Assembly: GCA_024663395.1 (NCBI GenBank)
Contig: JANFAH010000013.1
Coordinates: 620,001 to 684,000, forward strand
DNA: 64,000 nucleotides
Reading direction: 5' to 3'
Origin: Pisolithus tinctorius
Lineage: Eukaryota; Basidiomycota; Agaricomycetes; Boletales; Pisolithaceae
Both the position numbers and the translations under genes were made by a program. Under the pieces are notes generated by a model. The model saw nothing but the letters and a program-made list of their open reading frames with translations. It ran no database searches and was not told the DNA's origin. Below, one piece after another: positions 23,931 to 36,180 of this stretch; position 1 is the first letter of the stretch, and each line of letters begins with the position of its first letter.

Positions 23931-24009
23931 AATTGTAAGGTTGTAGTAGAGTTGTCTCAAGCTCACACATGCGAAGTGTACTGTATGGTATTCACACAGT
24001 AAGACATAC

Positions 24010-24533
24010 AGTGGCTCAAAAAAGTGTCCCAATGTTGGGTGACTTTGGAAAGAGTTGAAATTTATGAGAGAGCCAATAGGAATTAGTTCAAACTCCTGCA
24101 GGACCAAATGTAGTGCTAACTGTTGCCTTGACAACAAGGGTTTTCTTATGTAATTCTGTTGACATGGAACTAAGATATGACCATTTTAAAATGACATGTC
24201 ATTGGGACACTTTTTTGAGCATGATGTTGTCAGTCCATAATCAGTCAGGGTTGAAGCAAAAAATCCCTCAGAAGTTGTCAAATCTTCATGTTATTTACTA
24301 AATAATGACTGACAACATCATGCTCAAAAAAGTGTCCCAATGACATGTCATTTTAAAATGGTCATATCTTAGTTCCATGTCAACAAAATTACATAAGAAA
24401 ACCCTTGTTGTCAAGGCAACAGTTAGCACTACATTTGGTCCTGCAGGAGCTTGAACTAATTCCTATTGGCTCTCTCATAAATTTCAACTCTTTCCAAAGT
24501 CACCCAACATTGGGACACTTTTTTGAGCCACTG
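24010..24533. mobile_element. Palindromic Tc1-type MITE (524 bp)
   Basis: The element starts CAGTGGCTCAAAAAAGTG and ends with its inverse, flanked by TA (24008-24009, 24534-24535). Both arms of about 220 bp are nearly identical in reverse orientation, separated by an ~80-bp loop. One arm and the loop match 2327-2625 of the rearranged Tc1 element, so this is a fold-back derivative of that family. It has no coding capacity. Confidence 0.9.
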
Positions 24534-24594
24534 TAGAGACAAAAAAGATTACTATCTAAAATTTTCAAGGCAACATTTATATATGAGGAGGCAT

Positions 24595-25211
24595 GTGATA
24601 CTGAGGTATCACATGCCCATACTAAGTAGCTACTACTTTCAGGGTATAACCCCTAACATGTGACCTCCCTTTGGACTTCTCCTTGACAGCACACAGTCAG
24701 GTACTCTGCAGCATGTGCACCACATGGTCTGGTGCCTAGACTGTTTCCTTTTTGGTCTGCTCTATGTTACCAATCATATGTTCTCTGTCTTCCCTTCATT
24801 CATTGTCTAGGAAGTTTTGCTTGAAAATTTATGAGTCTCCATATGTCAGTTCTGATTCTGGTTACCATAATGCTGTAGTATAAAAGCTTGTACCATACTC
24901 TGCTGTTCTTCAGTACAAATATCAACGTAGTTCCTACTCCCTCTGTCTCCATCTTCTGTCTGTCAGAGTTACCTCTGACTATCCATCTGGTCTCCACCCC
25001 CAAAATACAAGGGCTGAGATTGTGCAAGGGGGTAGCACACAAGCTAAACCCAATGCCCTCACTCTGCTCTGCCTTTATCTCAGCAGACTTCATTCCTGCC
25101 AACACTCTGCCAGTTGGAGTTCTGTTCTTTTGTGTTGGACTTGCTTCCAAACCTCTCCCTAGACCTTGTCTAGCATTGGAGTTGGTCAGAGTAGGCCTGG
25201 ACTTGACAATT
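24595..25211 (+). repeat. Putative copia-like LTR
   Basis: Proposed limits are TGATACTGAGGTATCACATG at the left and GGCCTGGACTTGACA at the right, TG...CA. A TATA-like box (GTATAAAAGC) lies near 24878. The part from about 24690 to the end matches segments in both arms of the 7-kb fold-back element (30333-30830 and 35020-35513). A 116-codon ORF runs on the minus strand (24800-25150) and is also present in those copies. I could not confirm a target duplication. Confidence 0.5.
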
Positions 25212-26344
25212 TGCTTGTGTGAAGGGCCAGCCCCTGCACCAGAGTTCTTTCACTGTAGGTTCTGTTAGCTCTTTACCCAGGATCTGTTCTTCTGCTGTAC
25301 TCACCTTTCTCCCAACTCCCTGAGTGCATGTACATTTGTGCTTTGCTCTCTTGCACCACTGGCAGGAAGATTCAGACTCACCAATGCATATGAGGTTGGC
25401 CTGCATGCAGGCCCCACAAGGCTCATCACCTCCAGTCATCCAAGGCCCCTTCATCAAGGGCCCTGGCTCCTCCTCACTGTCATCATTGTCATCAATGACA
25501 TTGTCAGCAAGCTCATCATCCTTGCTGGTGGCCTGTGGAATTTTTTGTCAGATTCAGCCATCACACTCAGAGTCATCAGGGACATGGCACATACCCTCTC
25601 CTTTCCTTTCCCCTTGCTTGAGCTTTCCAGCCCTGCCTGACATGTGGCTCCTCTTGCCAACCCCCCTGCTTTGGCATTGCCTGGCCTCATGTACATGTTG
25701 GCTCCCAGGCCAGCCTCTTCACCTCTAATCATGCACTTTCTTCAACCCTTTCCTGGTAGTCCTTGAAGAGGTCCTCAAAATTGAACCATGTTTGGCCCTT
25801 GGGTCATCAAAGGTCTGCAATTGCAATGGCTCCTGTGACCATGATGTCATCCTCAAATGCCAACTGCTCAGACAGTTCCAAGAGAGAGTGGCTGTCAAGA
25901 TCAGGCACAACAATCTTGTGCTCATCTATGTACTTTTGCCATGAGTACACAGCAGCCTGTGGAGTTTCTGTCATTCCTTGCACACCCAAATGACTGCCTA
26001 CTTACCTGGGTTGTGTCCTACTTGTCTACCCACTTGTGGATGATATCCAGCCTCTCTTCTGGCTGCAGCACTGCCCAGGTCATCTTCCCTGTGCATTTCA
26101 ATGCCCCTGTGAGTGCTGCTGTGACCTGGGCCTCCATGGTGAATACCAGTCATGCATCATGGATCAAGTAAGCTTGCATGTTGATGAGCAGATGAGGCAT
26201 TGGGGACAGGATGAATTGTTGCTGGGGAGCTTGATGAGCAGTGAGCCACCTTCTGTGCAAGTTTAAATCCTGCATGCCTATCACAATGTGGAATTTCCCT
26301 CTGCATGAGGCAGAATTCTGAGTACAAGCCATCATTGTTATGTA
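25212..26344 (-). pseudogene. Degenerate Cys-cluster protein gene, unknown
   Basis: On the minus strand, pieces of a fungal protein are visible: FEDDIMVTGAIAIADL near 25830, then a basic Lys/Gly stretch near 25600, then a cysteine cluster CGACMQANLIC and CQWCKRAKHKC near 25330-25420. The spacing resembles Zn2Cys6-like clusters seen in many uncharacterised mushroom proteins. Frames change several times. It could be transposon cargo or a gag-like gene next to the LTR at 24595-25211. Confidence 0.45.
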
Positions 26345-27552
26345 CAGTGAGGGACAAAAGTGTTGCAATGTTTGTGAGGTGTGACTTGCTGCTGATGTAG
26401 CTTGGTCTATTCTGCATAGATAATGATGATACCTATACCATTGGAATGGGGTGACTCTAAGCTTTCCAGCACACTAATGTTCAGTCCAAACAAAGCAATA
26501 CATGCTGAGATACACCCTACTCTTTCCAAAAAGTGCATTGCAATGCTTTTGTCCCTGACTGGTGAAATATTGCAAAGTGGCACTTCAGAACATGATGGAC
26601 AAACCAGTCCCCTCCCAACCAATGCATTTCTGGCACAGGAACACTGGTATGGAAGTGAGGGCAAGACAAAATCCTCTTTACCCCTGGGTGTCATCAGAAG
26701 GATCTGCTACTGAACTGCCATGGAGCAGAATCCTGTGCTTCCATCTGGGCCTGAATATTGCCTTTGGTAACATATGATGAAATAATCCTTCCCCACTCAT
26801 CTACAGTTCAGATCAGAGCAAGATCTAGTGAACCCTCTTATGGTGCTCAGAGCACAAGGAGGTTTTGTCTCACCCCAACTTCCATACCAGTGTTCCTGTG
26901 CCAGAAATGCATTGGTTGAGAGGGGACTGGTTTGTCCATCATGTTCTGAAGTGCCAGATTGACCTCCATAACATTTTCAGCCTTCCAACTACTGATTAGT
27001 CCCAGAACATATCAGGGTTGGGGGGGAAACAGTCCAGGGAATGACTGACAGCAGGTTTTTTAAGGGACTGATGGTTCTGAGAGCATGTTATAATGATGGC
27101 ACTGTGGTGGCCACCAGTATTTGATAAGAATTCCTTGAGAAAATGACCATGTGAGCTAGAGAGATGATATCATGAGTTGTTGTAAAAGAGGGAGGGTTAA
27201 TGGTACAAATCCAATGTTTGTCATTGTTTACATGCTGAAAAATCACCTGGATGATCATGTGGTTTATTATGTAATCATATTTTCCCATCCTTCATGCCCT
27301 CAATCCCATCAAAAGGTCACTTTTCAATATTTCACCAGTCAGGGCCAAAAGCATTGCAATGCACTTTTTGGAAAGAATAGGGTGTATCTCAGCATGCATT
27401 GCTTTGTTTGGACTGGACATTAGTGCTCTTGAAAGCCTAGAGCCACCCCCTTCCAATGGTATAAGTATCATGATTATCTGTGCAGAATAGCCTGTGCTAC
27501 ATCAGCAACAACTCACACCTCACAAACATTGCAATGCTTTTGTCCCTCACTG
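26345..27552. mobile_element. TA-flanked palindromic MITE, long rearranged copy
   Basis: The ends read CAGTGAGGGACAAAAG and its inverse, flanked by TA (26343-26344, 27553-27554). It is the same family as 37622-38219 but 1.2 kb long. The outer arms are palindromic, an inner palindrome (about 26570-26700 against 26880-26965) follows, and unrelated sequence fills 26966-27290. The terminal word GCATTGCAATGCTTTTGTCCC also recurs inside, as if one MITE copy had been partly folded into another. Confidence 0.75.
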
Positions 27553-27554
27553 TA

Positions 27555-28501
27555 ATGCCTGCTGAAATTCTGCACTCATCTCTGTTGTGTCTCAGTTTAG
27601 CCGGACCAAGGATGGTCAGCATTCAAAACAATGCAATCATGATTTATTGCAGTGGATCAGGCAAACATTGGGACAACAAGAATGGTGCAAATATCTGTGG
27701 AGCAGCTGATGCAGAGACATGGGCAAAATTCATTGGTGTGAAGGTACATATTTGATCTTACAGATAACTATGATCAGTTCGCTTAGACATCACAGTGAAA
27801 TGTGGCCATGAAGCCCTTCCACAACAAGGGCTGGCAGTGTCTTCCAATGATGGAGGATATTTCTCCACAGGGTGGTGCAACTGGCTCCCATGCTTTCCAT
27901 CCTGGGGTGTTAAACCCCATGCTCACCATGACCACTGATAGTAGCTTTATGCTCTCTGTCCCCCCCCAACCCTATGATGACTACTGACAGTACCACCTCT
28001 GTCCCATCCATCCCCCCCTCCATTGCTGTGCTCACCAGAAAGCACTTATTCACTGTGATGTCTACTGATATCACAGAAACAGCATCCCCTTCCCTCCTAT
28101 TCTCAACAAATCAGCATCCCCTAACAGCTCCCATCTTGTCCATTCATAGCAGTAAGCACAGCCAAATGTCTGCTCAATTTTCCAGCAAGATGAAGCCTCA
28201 ACCTTCCAGCTCTCACACCATTGCAGTCATATTGATTGGCAACACAATCTGGCACCTGGGGGACCAGCTGGCAGCGACTTTCATGGATCTGTTGATTGCT
28301 GTCCAAACAGCTACACAAATGCTATACAAAGATTCCATGATCCCTCCCCACCATCATGCATTTATGATGTGTCAGTTTTCTGGTATATCTAACCCTGCCA
28401 CCATTTTTATAGCTTTACCTGATGAACAATCCCATTGTGCATATGTAGCAGACATGTATGACAGCCTTTTGCAAGGTGCTAGCAATCCCCCCACCATGTA
28501 G
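27555..28501 (+). pseudogene. Myb/SANT-like partner gene of a PIF/Harbinger element
   Basis: The plus strand encodes GKHWDNKNGANICGAADAE (near 27662), the W-D-x-NGA core of the Myb/SANT-like (Myb_DNA-bind_3 type) domain found next to Harbinger transposases. It is followed after a probable short intron by MKPFHNKGWQCLPMMEDI and GSHAFHPG near 27808-27905. A Ser/Thr/Pro-rich part with an intact frame (27974-28501) forms the C-terminus. In the family this protein binds the transposon ends and helps import the transposase into the nucleus. The N-terminal part is cut off by the MITE ending at 27552. It converges with the transposase on the opposite strand, as expected for one two-gene element. Confidence 0.6.
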
Positions 28502-29624
28502 TATGTGTAACACAAGTCAGTGTATCTAGCTACAGAAATGAATACCATCAGATGTGTTGGCATCCCTCTAGCATGTGCATTGAACAAAGATCAGATTAGA
28601 TATCAGAAGCTAGTACATGATGGATCTAACTAAAACAAACTAGTGACTTCATCCTCAAAGAAGTCAGATTCCACATCTGATTCACTGTCCATGGTACTCT
28701 GCATTTGCTCCACCAAAATACATTGATAATCAGCCCACATGGCCATCACAATATCATCCTGCATCCCATGCATGAATATGTCTTCTTCTAAGCTCCTCAT
28801 TCCTCCCATGGCTTGGGGATTAGTATGCATGCCTGGCTGCTGCTTGCCCTCTTCATCTTCATCAAGAGAGACATCACTTGTGCCCTCCTCACTCTCACCA
28901 TGCATATGAATAAAATTGTGAATGGCACAGAGTGTGGCAGGGATCTGTGCTTGTATATCAATGTCATATTCTGGTGCCAGGAGGAGTATTTGAAAGCAAT
29001 ACTTTAGGATGCTGAAGATTCATTCTATGACATTTTGTGCTGACACATGCCACAAGTTGAACAGTTCTTCTTTATTTGCTGGTCTGAGAGGGAATAAATA
29101 AATAAATATAATGGTGAGCAAGACAAAAACATACCACATGTTAGCATGGCTCCATTCTGCAAGATGATACCAGATGCCCTGGTTAGGGGACTAGTAACTC
29201 TTGATGTGAGGGGTAGCCAGCATCAGCAAGCAGATATTTTCCATTTGGGATGTGGAGGTCAGTTGATGTTGCATCACCATAGATATGGGCATCTGTTGCA
29301 GATCCTTCCCACCCTGCCAGCATATAAACAAACCTCAGACCAAAATCACAGATGAACAGGCCATTTTGCACTTCAGTCAACCCCCCTCAGAGACCTATTA
29401 GGTCTGGAGATTTTGATATAAGTATTAACCTAATAGGTGTCATTTTGTTGGGAATTCCCAACTTTTGGGGATTCTCCACCACCATTCCTGGAGATTCTCC
29501 ATTCCCTAGCTGGAGATTCTCCAGGGCAGCAATTTGATATGGTTGGAGAAAATGTTTTCTCCGTAATATATATATATTATACATCAAATGAAAGGGTAGC
29601 TGGGGTCCAAATTGGACTTTCTCC

Positions 29625-30175
29625 AGGCTAAATAGACCCCCTTTCCAGGTTGATCCCGGGCTTTCCCCAGGCTAGATAGACCTGCTTTCCAGGCTGATCC
29701 TGGGATTTCCCCAGGCTAAATAGACCTGCTTTCCAGGCTGATCCTGGGATTTCCCCAGGCTAAATAGACCTGCTTTCCAGGCTGATCCTGGGCTTTCCCC
29801 AGGCTAAATAGACCTGCTTTCCAGGTGAACCTGGGATTTTCCCAGGCTAAATAGACCTGCTTTCCAGGTGAACCTGGGATTTTCCCAGGCTAAATAGACC
29901 TGCTTTCCAGGTGAACCTGGGATTTTCCCAGGCTAAATAGACCTGCTTTCCAGGTGAACCTGGGATTTTCCCAGGCTAAATAGACCTGCTTTCCAGGTGA
30001 ACCTGGGCTTTCCCCAGGCTAAATAGACCTACATTCTAGGCTGACCTGGGTTTCCCCAGGTTAAATAGACCTGCTTTCCAGGCAGAACATGGGCTTCCCA
30101 TAGGCTAATTAGACCCCTTTCCAGGGTGAACCTGGGTTTTCCCCAGGCTAAATAAACCCACTTTACCAGGCCATG
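29625..30175. repeat. 44-bp tandem repeat in left arm of the fold-back element
   Basis: About 12 units of roughly 44 bp, with core words CAGGCTAAATAGACCTGCTT and CAGGTGAACCTGGGATTTTC. Central units are nearly identical; outer ones diverge. The mirrored array in the right arm has about one unit fewer, consistent with the arm length difference. Confidence 0.9.
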
Positions 30176-30332
30176 TCCTGGTGGGGATTCTCCATGCATC
30201 AGGAAAACAGTGGTTGTTCTAACTGTTCTAATCACAACTTATCTCAGAAAGGTAGATGTATAAGTGGAATGGATGCCAAGGAACATATAGAGCAAGTGAA
30301 TTAAGCAAGACAAATATGGTTCTATAGAGCAC

Positions 30333-30830
30333 TGTCAAGTCTGAGCCTACTCTGACCAACTCTGATGCTTAACCAGGTCTGGAGAGAGGTGTGGAAGCAA
30401 GTCTGACACAGATGAATGGAACTCTGACTAGTGGAGGAATGGCAGGGACAAAGTCAGCTGAGGCAGAAATGGAGCAGAGTGAGGGTGTCAGGTTTAGCTT
30501 GTGCACTACCCCCTTGCATGATGTCAGCCCTCATATTTCAGAGGAAGAGACCAGACAGATGTTTGGAGATAACTCTGACAGGCAGAAGATGGAGAGAGAT
30601 GGAGTAGGAACTTTGGTGATATTCATACTGAAGAACAGTGGAGTACTGTACATGCTTTTATGCTGCTATGGAGGTGCAGTAACTGGAATCAGGACTGACA
30701 TATGGAGACTCATAAGTTTTCAAGTAACAACTTTCTGGATGATGAATGAAGGGAAGATGGAGAACATATGACAGGTAACACAGAACAAGCCAAAAAGGAA
30801 ACAGTCCAGGTGATGGACCATGTGGTGCAC
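30333..30830 (-). repeat. LTR-like piece in left arm
   Basis: Inverse of 35020-35513. It begins TGTCAAGTCTGAGCC and matches most of the putative copia-like LTR at 24595-25211, including a 126-codon frame (30391-30771) related to the 116-codon frame there. It looks like an LTR that was captured before the arms were duplicated. Confidence 0.6.
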
Positions 30831-31229
30831 AAGGATGGTCTGCATGGTCTGATGAGAGACTGGTACAAGTCCAACAGAAGGCAGAGTGGAGGAGACTCAT
30901 AAATGGTAGAGTGCAGGCAGAGTTGGTGCAGAGAATGTGAATGAGCAGTGGAGTAGGGTGTGGAGTGAGTAGGGACTTAGAGTAAATGCATGGCTGTGAC
31001 AAGTACTATGAATCAAGAGTTACAGTAATATAGTGGCAGGAAGATATCAATAAGTCACTTACAGACCACATTAGGACCACAGAAAAAAAAGTGTGTCAGT
31101 AAGACAGCATGAATTAGATGATGTTAGACAATGAGCACTAAAGTGCTGCAAATATCAAGACATCATTAGATGCAGTGTAGACTATTAGACCACTTAGAAA
31201 AAGTTTTGTTTTCCTGATGCAGCCCACTG

Positions 31230-32698
31230 GGGATTCTCCATGTCATGTTGGAGATTCTCCATGGCCCCTGGGGATTCTCCATGTCACAATGGAGATTCTC
31301 CATGGCTCCTGGGGATTCTCCATATCATGATGGAGATTCTCCATGTCTCCTGGGGATTCTCCATGTCATGTTGGAGATTCTCCATGGCCCCTGGGGATTC
31401 TCCATGTCACAATGGAGATTCTCCATGGCCTGCTGGGGATTCCCCATGGCCTGCTGGGGATTCTCCATGGCTCCTGGGGATTCTCCATATCATGATGGAG
31501 ATTCTCCATGTCTCCTGGGGATTCTCCATGTCATGTTGGAGATTCTCCATGGCCCCTGGGGATTCTCCATGGCATGCTGGGGATTCTCCATGGCTGGCTG
31601 GGGATTCTCCATATCATGATGGAGATTCTCCATGTCATGTTGGAGATTCTCCATGGCTGGCTGGGGATTCTCCATATCATGATGGAGATTCTCCATATCA
31701 TGATGGAGATTCTCCATATCATGATGGAGATTCTCCATATCATGATGGAGATTCTCCATGTCATGTTGGAGATTCTCCATGGCTGGCTGGGGATTCTCCA
31801 TATCACAATGGAGATTCTCCATGGCCTGCTGGGGATTCTCCATGGCTCCTGGGGATTCTCCATGTCATGATGGAGATTCTCCATGGCTGGCTGGGGATTC
31901 TCCATACCATGATGGAGATTCTCCATGGCTGGCTGGGGATTCTCCATACCATGATGGAGATTCTCCATACCATGATGGAGATTCTCCATACCATGATGGA
32001 GATTCTCCATACCATGATGGAGATTCTCCATACCATGATGGAGATTCTCCATACCATGATGGAGATTCTCCATACCATGATGGAGATTCTCCATACCATG
32101 ATGGAGATTCTCCATACCATGATGGAGATTCTCCATACCATGATGGAGATTCTCCATACCATGATGGAGATTCTCCATACCATGATGGAGATTCTCCATA
32201 CCATGATGGAGATTCTCCATACCATGATGGAGATTCTCCATACCATGATGGAGATTCTCCATACCATGATGGAGATTCTCCATACCATGATGGAGATTCT
32301 CCATACCATGATGGAGATTCTCCATACCATGATGGAGATTCTCCATACCATGATGGAGATTCTCCATACCATGATGGAGATTCTCCATACCATGATGGAG
32401 ATTCTCCATACCATGATGGAGATTCTCCATACCATGATGGAGATTCTCCATACCATGATGGAGATTCTCCATACCATGATGGAGATTCTCCATGTCATGT
32501 TGGAGATTCTCCATGGCTGGCTGGGGATTCTCCATGGCATGCTGGGGGATTCTCCATGGCTGGCTGGGGATTCTCCATGGCTGGCTGGGGATTCTCCATG
32601 GCCTGCTGTGGATTCTCCATGGCTCCTGGGGATTCTCCATGTCATGTTGGAGATTCTCCATGTCATGTTGGAGATTCTCCATGGCCTGCTGGGGATTC
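31230..32698. repeat. GGAGATTCTCC minisatellite, 21-bp units, ~1.47 kb
   Basis: The array is made of words such as TGGGGATTCTCCATGGC and ATGATGGAGATTCTCCATACC. From about 31900 to 32490 a 21-bp unit repeats about 27 times almost without change. Each unit contains the dyad ATGGAGA-T-TCTCCAT, so every repeat can form a small hairpin. Because 21 is divisible by three and the unit lacks stops, long frames open on both strands (for example 31240-32745 and 31531-32727); these are artefacts. Confidence 0.95.
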
Positions 32699-33830
32699 CG
32701 CCGCGGAGTCAGCGGGGGCTTGGTCATGTGACATTAGTCACGTGATCTGGTGCCTTCGGTCAGCGCAAAGGGCCCTCACGTGATCCAGCGCTCTGGGTCA
32801 CAGCAAAGATGTGTCATGTGACTACAATCATGTGATCCGGAGCTTCGGCTCACCACAAAGGTTTGTCACGTGACCTCGAATCACGTGATCCGGTGCCTCG
32901 GCTCACCACAAAGGTCTGTCACGTGCTCCTAATGGTCACGCGGTGACGTGAACCGTGGGTCACGTGATATCACGTGACTGTAATCACTTCGTTTTCAACA
33001 CTATAAACCTCGCACGTGACTAAGCTGCCCCTGAGTGCATGCTTCCCCATATTGTGGCTGTGCTACAACATTAATCATGTCACCACACATTCACTTCTCC
33101 ATGGATTGGTCTGTACTTTGGTGGGTAGGCCGGTCTGTAGGGTATCTACACCATGTCAAAGAATCAACCAATCAACCTTTCTAGTTGATGAGTGATAACA
33201 GGAATGAAAAATGCCAGAAACCATCACACCATGTCTCCCTCACTGGGTTGTTGCCATATTTAATACATTGGCTGCATTCTCCATGTCTACCCCCACCTAT
33301 GTACATGGTTTCAGTGTGGTCCATTGGGAATTGAGTGAACAGGAAGCCAATTACACATCCCAGATGCATGGGAAAACCCCAAACAGCACAAATAAAATAG
33401 TGGAGATTTCCAAAACATATCAAAAACATTTCATTGCTCACTCTGCAGTGGGGCTATGGGTACTAGATTTCAGGTGTGGCATGGGGGAGCATGCCCCATC
33501 ATACTGGAACCATGTTCCTAGCAGCAGCATACCCTCAAAGCCACAGAAATGCGAAATGGTCCAATGCTACACTTTGTAATGATCATAACAAAGCTATAAA
33601 TCACTAGTAGTGTTGTTGGCCAGATCTGCCCATTCAGATTGACAAACCTTTGTGGTGAGCCGAAGCTCCGGATCACATGATTGTAGTCACATGACACATC
33701 TTTGCCGTGACCCAGAGCGCTGGATCACGTGAGGGCCCTTTGTGCTGACCGAAGGCACCAGATCACGTGACTAATGTCACATGACCAAGCCCCCGCTGAC
33801 TCCGTGGCGGGATCTCACGTGACCCCAGGT
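32699..33830. repeat. Nested CACGTG-rich inverted repeat in the centre of the fold-back element
   Basis: Bases 32699-32865 and about 33650-33815 are inverted copies (CCGCTGACTCCG word, CCGGAGCTTCGG word). Between and beside them are more than a dozen TCACGTGA, TCATGTGA or TCACATGA words, most followed by CCGG/CTGG. The middle (33000-33500) resembles the middle of the 58302-60816 element (words such as GTGGCTGTGCTA, CATCACACCAT and AAAACATATCAAAAA). It is probably a related fold-back element that sits inside the larger one. Confidence 0.75.
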
Positions 33831-34224
33831 TGCGGTGCTGATGTCACGTGACCATTATGTCATCGGTCATGTGACCAGAAACACGTGACCTCCTATCATG
33901 TGATCTGTTGTCATGTGACCTTACCACTACCTCTCAACACTACACTTTTTCGTAGTCAGTGGTAGTCAAAAATGTGCACTACAAAAATGAAGCACAGTCT
34001 ACACTACACAACACTAATGATGACTGCTACTTGTAATAATACTGCATTAATACCACAGGGAATGACAATGGAGTGATATGGTCATAATGAAAGTTGTAGC
34101 CCCTGATTGTGCAATCATGACAGTATGCTTATCTTATCAGAAAGTGGAAAATTGCGTGAGAAAAACACAGAATACTGAAAAAAACACAAGTGTATACACA
34201 AAATGTCACTGGACCTCAATGTCA

Positions 34225-34620
34225 ATTAGGATTGGAGAATCCCCAGGGGCCATGGAGAATCCCCAGCAGGCCATGGAGAACCTCCATCATGCCATGGAGA
34301 ATCCCCTGCAGGCCATGGATAATCTCTGAGATGACATGGAGAATCCCCAGGTGCCATGGAGAATCCCCAGGGGCCATGGAGAATCCCCAGGGGCCATGGA
34401 GAATCTCCAACATGACATGGAGAATCCCCAGCCAGCCATGGAGAATCCCCAGCCAGCCATGGAGAATCCCCAGCATGCCATGGAGAATCCCCAGGGACTA
34501 TGGAGAATCTCCATCATGACATGGGGAATCCCCAGCAGGCCATGGAGAATCTCCATCATGACATGGGGAATCCCCAGCAGGCCATGGAGAATCTCCAACA
34601 TGACATGGAGAATCCCCAGT
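34225..34620. repeat. GGAGAATCCCC minisatellite in right arm, ~0.4 kb
   Basis: Mirror of the array at 31230-32698 but much shorter. It has the same GGAGAATCTCCA/GGAGAATCCCCAG words but lacks the homogeneous 21-bp block, so that block probably expanded after the palindrome formed. Confidence 0.9.
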
Positions 34621-35019
34621 GGGCTGCATCAGGAAAACAAAACTTTTTCTAAGTGGTCTAATAGTCTACACTGCATCTAATGATGTCTTGATATTTGCAG
34701 CACTTTAGTGCTCATTGTCTAACATCATCTAATTCATGCTGTCTTACTGACACACTTTTTTTTCTGTGGTCCTAATGTGGTCTGTAAGTGACTTATTGAT
34801 ATCTTCCTGCCACTATATTACTGTAACTCTTGATTCATAGTACTTGTCACAGCCATGCATTTACTCTAAGTCCCTACTCACTCCACACCCTACTCCACTG
34901 CTCATTCACATTCTCTGCACCAACTCTGCCTGCACTCTACCATTTATGAGTCTCCTCCACTCTGCCTTCTGTTGGACTTGTACCAGTCTCTCATCAGACC
35001 ATGCAGACCATCCTTGTGC

Positions 35020-35513
35020 ACCACATGGTCCATCACCTGGACTGTTTCCTTTTTGGCTTGTTCTGTGTTACCTGTCATATGTTCTCCATCTTCCCTTCAT
35101 TCATCATCCAGAAAGTTGTTACTTGAAAACTTATGAGTCTCCATATGTCAGTCCTGATTCCAGTTACTGCACCTCCATAGCAGCATAAAAGCATGTACAG
35201 TACTCCACTGTTCTTCAGTATGAATATCACCAAAGTTCCTACTCCATCTCTCTCCATCTTCTGCCTGTCAGAGTTATCTCCAAACATCTGTCTGGTCTCT
35301 TCCTCTGAAATATGAGGGCTGACATCATGCAAGGGGGTAGTGCACAAGCTAAACCTGACACCCTCACTCTGCTCCATTTCTGCCTCAGCTGACTTTGTCC
35401 CTGCCATTCCTCCACTAGTCAGAGTTCCATTCATCTGTGTCAGACTTGCTTCCACACCTCTCTCCAGACCTGGTTAAGCATCAGAGTTGGTCAGAGTAGG
35501 CTCAGACTTGACA
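35020..35513 (+). repeat. LTR-like piece in right arm
   Basis: Mirror copy of 30333-30830. A TATA-like word (GCATAAAAGC) lies near 35183, and the piece ends CTCAGACTTGACA at 35513, the same 3' end as the LTR at 25211. Confidence 0.6.
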
Positions 35514-35639
35514 GTGCTCTATAGAACCATATTTGTCTTGCTTAATTCACTTGCTCTATATGTTCCTTGGCATCCATTCCACTTATACATCTACCTTTCT
35601 GAGATAAGTTGTGATTAGAACAGTTAGAACAACCACTGT

Positions 35640-36180
35640 TTTCCTGATGCATGGAGAATCCCCACCAGGACATGGCCTGGTAAAGTGGGTTTATTTAGCC
35701 TGGGGAAAACCCAGGTTCACCCTGGAAAGGGGTCTAATTAGCCTATGGGAAGCCCATGTTCTGCCTGGAAAGCAGGTCTATTTAACCTGGGGAAACCCAG
35801 GTCAGCCTAGAATGTAGGTCTATTTAGCCTGGGGAAAGCCCAGGTTCACCTGGAAAGCAGGTCTATTTAGCCTGGGAAAATCCCAGGTTCACCTGGAAAG
35901 CAGGTCTATTTAGCCTGGGAAAATCCCAGGTTCACCTGGAAAGCAGGTCTATTTAGCCTGGGAAAATCCCAGGTTCACCTGGAAAGCAGGTCTATTTAGC
36001 CTGGGAAAATCCCAGGTTCACCTGGAAAGCAGGTCTATTTAGCCTGGGGAAAGCCCAGGATCAGCCTGGAAAGCAGGTCTATTTAGCCTGGGGAAATCCC
36101 AGGATCAGCCTGGAAAGCAGGTCTATTTAGCCTGGGGAAAGCCCAGGATCAACCTGGAAAGGGGGTCTATTTAGCCTGGA
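35640..36180. repeat. 44-bp tandem repeat in right arm
   Basis: Inverted copy of 29625-30175 with about 11 units (TTTAGCCTGGGAAAATCCCA and CACCTGGAAAGCAGGTCTA words). Confidence 0.9.

Noticed and set aside
29625..30175. Regular 44-bp repeats as a CRISPR array
   Set aside because: There are no variable spacers, the units are adjacent, no cas genes are present and the organism is a fungus.
31240..32745. 501-codon ORF (+) and 398-codon ORF (-) of 7-residue repeats
   Set aside because: They are products of a 21-bp minisatellite without stop codons, open on both strands and in several frames.
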